This document shows, one piece after another, positions 56,270-64,000 of a DNA stretch of 64,000 nt. The notes beneath the pieces were generated by a model. That model did not search any database and was not told where the DNA came from. It saw only the letters and a list, made by a program, of their open reading frames with translations. Origin of the DNA: Ectobius pallidus (taxonomy: Eukaryota > Arthropoda > Insecta > Blattodea > Ectobiidae); the NCBI GenBank assembly GCA_964059195.1, contig CAXKWD010000008.1, positions 41,779,502-41,843,501 of the forward strand, written 5' to 3'. Numbering within the stretch: the stretch's first letter is position 1; every line of letters begins with the position of its first letter. Position numbers and translations under genes: made by a program.

Positions 56270-56705
56270 TTTTTTTATTTATTTTTTAAATTTTGGATTA
56301 TTGGATTTTCAAATTTTGGATTGTTGGACTTTTTAATATTGGGTTTTTGGACTTTTTAAATTTTTGATCTTTTAATTCTTTAATTTTGGATTTTTTAATT
56401 TAGGATTTTTTTACATTTTAGATCATAGCATTTTTTTAGTTTTTGGATTTTATAATTTTCTATTTTTAATTTTGGATTTTTTATTTTTATATTTTACATT
56501 TTATAACTTTGGATATTTATGTTTTAAATTTTGGATTTTTATTTTTTTAAATCTTGGACTTTTGATTTTGGTTCTTTGAATTTTGAAATTTTGGATTATT
56601 TAAATGTTGGATCTTTGATTTTTTTATTTTGGGTTTTTTTATTTTTAAAATTTCAGATTTTCGATTTTTTAATTTTGATTTTTGGACTTTTTCAGTTTTG
56701 GATAA
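56270..56705 (+). repeat. degenerate TTTTGGATTTTT repeat
   Basis: More than twenty loosely spaced copies of ATTTTGGATTTTT-like words. The 76-codon frame at 56531-56761, rich in Phe, Leu and Ile, is an artefact of it. Confidence 0.85.
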
Positions 56706-57125
56706 GCCTAATCATTGAGTTGATTGTTTTCTGTGCAGTCCGTTCCGTCATACCTCAGTAATTTCATGACGATTTTGAGCGTAATTCTAATTTCGTGAAG
56801 ATTTTGAGCTCTCGATTTACCCCTACCGCCGCTAAAGAAGTTTTACTTAAAATATTATCGTTATCGTCATTTAATTAAGTTAGTTTAGCTGTAGTGTAAA
56901 TTATGTTATTTCCCGACTTAATTCCTGCATTATCAAGCACAAAAATAAGTTACTGTGTCATCAGGACTTTGAAAAACAAATTTATTTCTGCAGCTATATA
57001 GGTTCATAAGTAGCTTCTGAGACTGCTGCCCATTCCCACTCAACAGATGGCACCTCTGTGCCAGTGGACATTTAGAACAAAGGGAATACAGTAGAGTGGA
57101 CGGTATTACTTATTGAGAGTATTTG

Positions 57126-58347
57126 CTACTACGAACATCTCAAAGACACAACTGAAGATCTGGGGAAATGTATTGTCGCGCTGTTCAATGTATGCCTGAG
57201 GAAGGGGACCATCCCAGAAAGATGGAAAACCTCAACAGTGAAAATGCTATATAAAGGCAAAGGAGACAGCAATGACCCGAATTCCTATAGAGGCATCGCA
57301 TTGGAATGCACACTAGTTATTAACAAAATTGTTATGCGAGCGACTGACAAAAGCAGTCGAGCCACATATACCGGAAGAACAGTTCGGCTTCAGAAAACGC
57401 AAATCCACAATCCAGGCCAAACAGTGCCTATTAAAGGACATAGAGGAAGCACTGTCGACGCCACGAGGCAAGTTGCACGCAGTCTTCCTAGACTATTCAA
57501 AAGCCTTCGACTCTGTCAATAGACATTTCAAAATCTAAACCCATACAGCAAACGAATGGGGTCCTACAGGGAGACCCCCTCAGTCCCATATTGTTCTCCA
57601 TCGCCACGGCAGATGTTGTAAGAGTGATACCAGCAAATGTAAAACTATACATGTATGCTGATGATATGGTATTAACATCAACCAATCACGAGGATCTTCA
57701 GACAGCTTTCAACAAGGTGGCGGAAAGGAACGAACTACGGCTGAACGAGACAAAAACAGTATCAATGGCATTCAGGAAGGGCGGAAAAGGGACACCCATA
57801 AACTACAGGGATAGGCCGCTCACGCTTGCGACACATTTCAAGTATCTAGGTTTGACTCTTCTGACACCTGGAAACGTTTTTACAATACACATCCAAGATA
57901 AAGTGAACGCGGCGACAAGAGCAATGAGTGACATAAAACACCTACAAAGATTATCACTTGCGACTGCCATGAGTCTATTTAAGATAAAAATTGCTCCGAT
58001 AGTAACATATGGTTTGGAACTAATGTGGCCACACCTGAAGCCAGTGGCGGACGCAGGGGGGGGATAGGGGGGTTACATCCCCCCCCCGAAATTTGAAAAA
58101 AGTACACCAAGTGGCCAGTTTTATAAACTAATTGTATATGTAAGTTGATTAATTTTTTTTAGTATTCTTTCTACCTATTCAAATCCCCCCCCCCCCGAAA
58201 AAAATTTCTGCGTCCGCCACTGCCTGAAGCGTAAGCAATTGATGGAAATTGAAGCTGTCAAAGCCACATTTCTAAAACGAGTGCTATGCCTGTCAAAGTT
58301 TACTCCTTCGCGGCTCGTGTATTTGCTGACAAGAGAGCCTCCTTGGA
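57126..58347 (+). pseudogene. LINE family A reverse transcriptase, N-terminal and central part
   Basis: Starts YYEHLKDTTEDLGKCIVALF, then TVKMLYKGKGDSNDPNSYRG and, after a frameshift, LLCERLTKAVEPHIPEEQFG, LHAVFLDYSKAFDSVNR (catalytic Asp). About 60-70 residues expected next are deleted near 57537. It resumes with TNGVLQGDPLSPILFSIATA and the catalytic YMYADDMVLTSTNHEDL, then HFKYLGLTLLTPGN. After the MITE it reads KRKQLMEIEAVKATFLKRVL and VYLLTREPPW up to the insertion of LINE B. It is inactive because of the deletion and frameshifts. I do not assign a clade. Confidence 0.83.
58042..58222. mobile_element. short hAT MITE (181 bp)
   Basis: Tips CAGTGGCGGACGCAG and its exact complement, with CCTGAAGC duplicated perfectly (58034-58041, 58223-58230). 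G/C homopolymer runs lie just inside each tip. Removing it and one TSD restores the RT frame. Confidence 0.95.
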
Positions 58348-61300
58348 TTTGATTTGATTTGATTTGATTTATTAAGTCCATCGGAACATATGCATGTTAT
58401 GGGACACGTCAATATAATTACAAATACAAATATAAACTTACAGTTGAAGAAATATGTACAATATGAAAATTTCTTTACAGAGTATAAAATATAGATATTA
58501 GCAAATTATTGACTTATATTAATTTATATCATAAGTACCAGTTTTATAATTCAGATAAGTAAAATTATAAAAAATAAAAATACAAAAAATAAAAATACAA
58601 ATACAAATACAAATACAAAGGTGCTGAGTTATCCTGTTGTTTAATTATTTATATCAATAGGTTATAAATACTGAATGATCTCTTCTAGTAATAAAAATTA
58701 ATAATTAGGAATAGGATAAATACCTGTTAATGTAGTATTCAAATAGTAACTCATAATTACATGACAATGTAACGTAATGAAGGTAAATAAATAAGTATAA
58801 AATTTAGAACAGGAAAAGTAGATGAAGGTTCCTCCAGCCTTAGCGAACTCACTCCACCTACAAAACCCTAGCAACAGGGAACCAGAGTCAACCAAGCCGC
58901 TCTCCGAAAGATTGAGCCAGTCCTAACTGTTGCATGACCCTATTACCAGAATAATTCAACACCTGTCCTAGTTCTACAGTACATGGAGATTTTAATGATT
59001 AAGTCATTTTTCCATAAGTCATCACTACATGAGGCCATTTGGTCCATATCATGTTTCACACTGTCACTATATGAACTCGTGGGTTTATCCGGCCGCAAAT
59101 CCTCTAGCAGGCTATCTGAAATCAAGATAAATAAAAAAATTTGAAAAATAAAACTGCTTATGAATGATTGTGGTCAAAGAATTCATCCATTGAATAAAAA
59201 CAGTGGCTGTGAAGAAATTCACATACCTTTCTTTTAAATTTACATAGTGCAGGTATTTCTTTAATGGATTGGGGTAAACCATTGTATAATTTGAGTCCTG
59301 TATATGTGAAGCTTTTCTCAAATAAGCTAGTTTTATGTGGTATACTTGCTAAATCATTTTTATTTCTTGTATTATAGGAATGTACCTTTGAGTTTGTTTG
59401 GAATGAAGAAAGATTAGTTTTTACAAATATAAGTGTCTCTAATATGTAGATACAGGGGAAGGGTAATATATGAAGATCTTTATATAATTGCCTGCAGCTG
59501 GCTGTGTTGTTTGCTTTCATCATTATTCTTATAGCTCTTTTTTGTAATTTAAATATAGCTTCATTGTTAGTTGAATTTCCCCAGAAGATTATTCCGTAAG
59601 TTAAGAGGGAGTGAAAGTAGGCATAATAGAGTGAGCGTACTGTGTTTAGGCTGGATACTTTCCTCACTGACCATAGGGCATAACAAATTTTACTCAAATT
59701 TTTCGAGAGGACATCAACATGCTTGAACCATTTAAGATTTTGATCAATCCATACCCCCAAGAATTTTGTTGAATCTACATAACTAATAGTTTTATCCTCA
59801 TATGAGATGTTAGGAAAATCTGTATTCTTATTTTGTACATGCTGAAAGTTTATTGCAACTGTTTTCTCTTTGTTAACTATAAGTCTATTCCTTTCGAACC
59901 AGTTATGAAGTTTACTTATTGTTTCTGTCATATTAAGTCTAGCAATTTCATTGTTTTCACCTGTTAAAAGGATGCTGGTATCGTCTGCAAAAAGAGTTGT
60001 CTTTGTGTGATTTGACTGAATATCTAGATCATTAATGTAAATTAAAAACAATACCGGTCCAAGGATGGAACCTTGTGGAACCCCATACTTGATATACCTC
60101 TCACTTGACAGTACATTATTTATTATGTGTGTCCTTTCATCTTTGTGCACGATTTCTACAACTTGTTTGCGGTTTTCTAGATATGATTGGAACCATTTTA
60201 ATGCTAATCCTCTTATTCCAATAGTTTGAAGTTTGTTGAGTAAGATGTTATGATCTATTACATCGAATGCTTTTGATAAGTCTACAAATAGTCCTACACT
60301 AGTGTCGTTCCTATCAATGGCCTCATATACTTCTTGAAGAAAATCAATTATCGCAGTATTTGTGGATTTTCCCTGACAAAACCCGTGTTGTATATTAGTT
60401 AGGATATTATATTTCTTTATAATTGCTATAAGTCTTGCATACATAACCTTTTCTAAGATTTTTGAGAAACCTGAGAGTAGAGATACTGGTCTATAATTCT
60501 ATATTTGCTCTTTGGATCCCTTTTTATACAGTGGTTTCACTTTTGCAATTTTTAATTCATCTGGAAACTGACCACAGCTTAATGATAGATTTGCTATGTA
60601 ACTTAATGGATGTACAATGTGTCTGTGGCAGTTTTTAATAACACTGTCCGAGACCTCATTTATTCCTGCTGATTTCTTATTCTTCAATCGCTTTATAATT
60701 GATGTGATTTCATTCACTGTTACTGGGTTTAAATAAATAGTATTTCGCTGTTGTGGAATATTACTGCTGTCTGAGTCTTGTGTTTGGGCAGTGAAAGTGT
60801 TACTTATGAGGTTATGTGCTATGTCTGTATAATAACTGTTGAACAATTCTGCTATTTCTTTTGGATCTGATGATATAACACCGTTGTTATTGATTTTATG
60901 GTTTTTCTCCGTTTCCCTCCTTTTACCTATTTCATGCTTAATGATATTCCACATCGCTTTAGATTTATTATTTGATTGCAATATATGTTTGTCGTTCTGT
61001 AGTTTCTTTGCTTCCTCTAGTACTTTATTGTATATCTTTTTATACTGTTTGTAATATATTTTGAATTCTTCTGTTATATTCCCCAATTTCATAATTTTAC
61101 TGAGATATTTCAATCGTTTGCTAGATTCCTTAATGCCAGGGGTAATCCATTTATTTTTCTGTTCATGTAGTTTGACATTAATTTTAGGGAATGCTGTTTC
61201 ATAGTAGTAACTGAAAGTTTCTAAAAATTCTGCACAAGCTGAGTGAGGCGAGTTTTTGCTATAAACATTATCCCACGATTCTTTGTCAAGTAGATAGTTT

Positions 61301-62103
61301 AGATACTGGATATTAGTTTCTGTATATGGTCTACTAATCCTATAATGTGAGTTTATTTTCTCTCTGTTTCTAAGGGACTCTTTAGAGTTTATCTCTATGA
61401 CCTGCGCAAAGTGGTCTGAGAAACCAGTATCAATTACACTGGTTTTGTATTTCCAAGATGTTACATTAAGTATTACCTGATCAATTGCTGAACTAGTCCC
61501 ATTACTTATTCTAGTTGGGGTCTCTATCACTGCCTGTAAGCCATATGAATTTAGGACTGGCGTTAGTTGATTGGTTATGGTAGTAGGCCTACTTAGAAAA
61601 TCTATGTTTAGATCGCCAACTATAATAATGTTTTTATTATTATTATGTAGAGAATTAATTATGGAATCTAACCTGTTTATCAATATGTGGCAATCACTAC
61701 TAGGGGATCTGTATATGCAAATTACAATTGTCTTCAACTGTGGCAGCTCCACCATACAGGCCTCAAAGTGTTCCTCAATATTTAAATTTTGAAATTTCTC
61801 ATATTCTTTGGCTTCTACAGTGTTTCTAACATAAATGCATGAACCTCCACATTTCTTTCTGGTCCTACAATGTTTGGCAAGTAACGAAAAATTCTCGAAA
61901 TTTAAGTATTCAAACTCTTCTTCCTTTATCCAATGTTCTGTGAAGCATAATAAATCTAAGTTGGGAAATTCATGTGATAGTAAAACCTCAAAATTTAGTT
62001 TTTTGTTTTTCAGACTTTGTACATTTCGGTGGAAAATTTTTAGGCCTATAGGTTTATGCTTACCCTGAACATTTGCTGAAATATCTGCACTATGGTTTCT
62101 TAC
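58348..62103 (-). mobile_element. LINE family B, nearly full ORF2, inserted in LINE A
   Basis: Minus strand. Its 3' end is marked by a short (AATCA)n tail (complement of 58348-58371), and its 5' end lies at 62103. Only TGGA is shared by the two borders (58344-58347, 62104-62107), a very short target duplication. About 800 bp of 3' UTR (58372-59157) follow the ORF. The 5' end starts inside or just before the endonuclease, so it is probably 5'-truncated. Confidence 0.83.
59158..62103 (-). pseudogene. LINE family B ORF2: endonuclease plus reverse transcriptase, one stop
   Basis: A minus-strand frame open from 62103 to 59158 except for a TAG at 60501-60499. Endonuclease: IFHRNVQSLKNKKLNFEVLL, LLCFTEHWIKEEEFEYLNF (catalytic Glu), CGGSCIYVRN, IVICIYRSPSSDCH, IIIVGDLNIDFLS (GDxN box), TGFSDHFAQVIEIN (SDH box). 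A basic/helical linker follows. RT: NKKSAGINEVSDSVIKNC, then immediately after the stop NYRPVSLLSGFSKILEKVMY, GFCQGKSTNTAI, GLFVDLSKAFDVIDHNIL, YGVPQGSILGPVLFLIYIND and the catalytic TTLFADDTSILLTGE. The stop falls just before NYRPVSLL, where a sense codon is expected. It resembles CR1/Jockey-group LINEs; exact clade not determined. Confidence 0.88.
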
Positions 62104-62454
62104 TGGAAGATGGAAGAGTTAAGGTTGGAGCTTCTTCTGCCGTCAACACCTAGCTTTGTGGCGCTGGTAGAGACGATGAGACTAAAGAGATCTGAAGTCT
62201 GGGAAGAGTTCTTCACAACTGACGCAATGCTCACCAGAGACTGGATGAAAAGCTCATATGACCTGAGGCACTTAGTGACAAGATTTTCAGTGCATGGGTT
62301 CCATTACAGGGTGAGTAAGAACAAGAATTACCACCAGCCAGAACGCGGATGTGAATGCTCATTGTGCGGCAGACGATGTGATAGGTATCACGTAATGTGG
62401 TGCGAACAAAGAAAGCAATCTCTGACCCAGTTCTGCAGTGACAAAAACGAATAA
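62104..62454 (+). pseudogene. LINE family A, C-terminal region with cysteine motif
   Basis: Reads KMEELRLELLLPSTPSFVAL, RSEVWEEFFTTDAMLTRDWM, DLRHLVTRFSVHGFHYRVSK and then CECSLCGRRCDRYHVMWCEQ before the stop. The C-x-C-x2-C...C-x3-H-x3-C pattern is a zinc-binding motif downstream of the RT, seen in several LINE groups. This piece is uninterrupted, so the C-terminus is better preserved than the RT. Confidence 0.8.
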
Positions 62455-63212
62455 AATTTATTTAAACTTTGCACATTGTGCGCATTTCCTCATATATCTA
62501 CTACCCCCGCGCGATTTCTTGAGCGCTCGGCTCCCTAGTCCTTATTCGGTATGTTTCGTTCAACTTCGTAGGTTAAGCTGACAACATTGAAACACGAAGT
62601 ACGCTATACACCCTGACATCTAGTGGCTTCAATACTAAGCTTTCATTCTGTCTTAGGATTCTTATTTATTTATTGACATTATCTTTTCTGACGCATCGAG
62701 TTATGGGGAAAAATACAATCTTTCGAACTGCTGATTTCACAAACACTTCATTGTACATCCAACACTTTCCTCACCTCTTTAAGAATTCCGTATGTGCTAA
62801 TTTCTGACGATCCCGTGAACTCTGATGTCAATTTCATGGACTGAAAGTTGAGCGAACTATTCACAATTTGTATTAAATACGTTTAAAATTAGGCCTATAG
62901 CTTTCTCCACTTTTAGATGCCTTACCTCTCTTACGTTTTAAAACACGAAATGGTGAAGCATGTTCAGCTAAGACTCTTCTTTATGCTTAAAATTAGTCAT
63001 AAAGTCTAAAAATATTGAGCCTATATTATGCATAATATTCTTATTTGATGACTTATTTGATAACCAAAGGCTTATGACGTGTAATTAATTGTTACGCAAT
63101 ACCGTCACCACGTTATATTATAATAATAGTAAGAGAGCGCACAAGTTGTGCATAATATTTGTCACTCATGTTGTGCACAATTTTATCACCGATACTTCGC
63201 GATTGGAACAGC
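62455..63212. other. no gene seen
   Basis: AT-rich sequence between two family A LINEs of opposite orientation. Nothing recognised on either strand. Confidence 0.45.
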
Positions 63213-64000
63213 TTAAGATGTGGTATCGATATTACCGCACAGAACACACTCGCATTGGACGTCCGGTTCATGGAAGGACTGGTTTGCGCACATCTTGTGG
63301 TGATAACCATGGACCGCCATCGATGTCACAAGGTGTCTGAGTTCCTGGTTTGTGCTTGTCCATCTCCGGTTCATCATGGCTTCCGTTGTGTAAAATTCCT
63401 CCCAGATGTCTTCCCTTTTCCTTTTCCTCTCATCTAGAGCTTTCTTCCAACTGGGGGTGGCGGGGAGGTCGAATTTCGTCCTGAGTTCTTCTATCAAGAA
63501 GGTTTCTCGGGTAAGCACATAAACCAGTCTAGATAGAGTGTATTTAGACACTCCTAGAGCAGCTTTCAGGAAGCGGGCTTTGACGTTCTCTAGAGTGTGG
63601 AGGTCCTTCGTGCGAAGTTTGTGCCAGGTTAGCTCTAGCCCATACGTGAGTACTTTTAAGGGATAGTTTTGTTAAACCTCTGATGTCATGTATGGCTTTT
63701 GTGGCTGCTGTTGCTCTTTGCTTGGTATGGATTCTAAATGAGTTCATTGTGGACTGTAGGGTCATGCCAAGGTATTTAACGTGGTTTGTGGTCTGTAGCG
63801 GTTCTTGTTTCAGGAAAATTTTGTCATCTTGGGATAGTCTGCCCCCTTTCCTGAAAACCATGTGTTCGGTTTTCTCTTTGTTTATTTTTAGCTCGTTTTG
63901 GTCAGCCCATTTCTCCAGCGCGTGGATTGCTCTTTGCAGTTCTTCTTTATCATGGGAACCCAGTACCATATCGTCGGCGTATATGTAGATCTTGACGTGT
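63213..64000 (-). pseudogene. LINE family A reverse transcriptase, second copy, running off the window
   Basis: Minus strand from the window edge: IYIYADDMVLGSHDKEELQR (catalytic YADD), KINKEKTEHMVFRKGGRLSQ, HVKYLGMTLQSTMNSFRIHT, then after a frameshift near 63655 the segment leading to SRLVYVLTRETFLIEELR, WEEFYTTEAMMNRRWTST, ELRHLVTSMAVHGYHHKM and CECVLCGN. It breaks off in the middle of the cysteine motif at about 63220. The YADD, 'TREx..EELR' and WEEFxTTxAM boxes align with the copy at 57126-62454, so both belong to the same family, clearly diverged. Confidence 0.82.

Larger units (their letters stand above)
54046..57125 (+). mobile_element. P-like DNA transposon with THAP domain (3.1 kb)
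   Basis: Inverted ends: CAAATACTCTCAATAGTAAT at 54046 and the complement of CAAATACTCTCAATAAGTAA at 57125, continuing ACCGTCCACTC in both (about 36 bp with one indel). CTACTAC borders both ends (54039-54045, 57126-57132), seven bases where P elements usually give eight. A THAP-type DNA-binding domain is encoded near the left end on the plus strand. The catalytic part is missing, with an unrelated hAT MITE and low-complexity sequence in its place. Confidence 0.72.
57126..62454 (+). mobile_element. LINE family A, split by a second LINE
   Basis: Reverse transcriptase in 57126-58347 and the C-terminal region in 62104-62454 belong to one copy: removing the minus-strand LINE between them joins VYLLTREPPW to KMEELRLELLLP. 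The same family recurs at 63213-64000 on the minus strand with the equivalent junction intact (VLTRETFLIEELRTKF). A 181 bp hAT MITE interrupts the RT. The 5' part is missing. Confidence 0.82.

Overview
The window is repeat-dominated DNA from a eukaryote with a large, AT-rich genome, most likely an insect or other arthropod. Evidence for this is the dense nesting of insect-type transposons (Ty3/Gypsy, RTE-like and other LINEs, many hAT families, a THAP/P-like element, a mariner relic, tRNA-derived SINEs) and TTAGG-like telomere-type repeats in two LTRs. I found no host gene, rRNA or CRISPR. Almost every reading frame is a transposon protein or its relic, and no prokaryotic operon logic applies. 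The species cannot be named from the sequence alone.

Layout, left to right. 1-1146: one end of a C2H2-finger hAT-like transposon on the minus strand. 1450-1968 and 15810-16787: two halves of an unnamed transposase-like gene ('SHGK family' in this report, after its most conserved motif), split by a 13.8 kb Ty3/Gypsy element (1973-15805, TSD ACCC). That element has a tandem duplication in its 5' LTR, a 369 bp TA-flanked MITE in its 3' LTR and a 2.7 kb insertion inside pol. 17103-17288: mariner helix-turn-helix relic. 18625-32127: an RTE-like endonuclease gene split by a 12.4 kb ZBED5/Buster-type hAT (19179-31611). The hAT is itself split by five insertions: a long-terminal-inverted-repeat element with an SHGK core (19887-23376, carrying a further hAT MITE), an unclassified insertion with a solo LTR in it, an intact-looking CGGBP1-like hAT with a 499-codon transposase (25702-28194), a second solo LTR of the same family, and a hAT deletion derivative (30008-30984).

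32538-36308 and 39642-43413 are nearly identical 3.77 kb inverted arms. Each holds an SHGK-family gene (33048-34353 minus, 41599-42904 plus) and the same truncated RTE-like LINE with the same TSD. The 3.3 kb spacer carries a full-length tRNA-derived SINE and the presumed left terminal repeat of the right-hand SHGK element. 44446-46650: a ~183 bp satellite interrupted by a SINE-like retroposon. 46815-48200: a tetranucleotide (GGAT/GAAT-type) field with strand switches, followed by an AAT microsatellite and a SINE. 49048-53039: a hAT with a relic hATC domain, an internal palindromic MITE and a minisatellite with higher-order structure. 54046-57125: a THAP-domain P-like element containing a hAT MITE. 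57126-62454: a LINE (family A) split by a second, minus-strand LINE (family B, ORF broken by one visible stop). 63213-64000: another family A LINE on the minus strand.

The genes do not form a shared pathway; they record successive insertions. Relative ages can be read from the nesting. The main candidate for something undescribed is the SHGK family. It is present four times as coding material (counting both inverted arms), once in the core of an element with ~0.95 kb terminal inverted repeats and once beside a similar repeat, so it may be the transposase of a long-TIR ('foldback-like') DNA transposon family.
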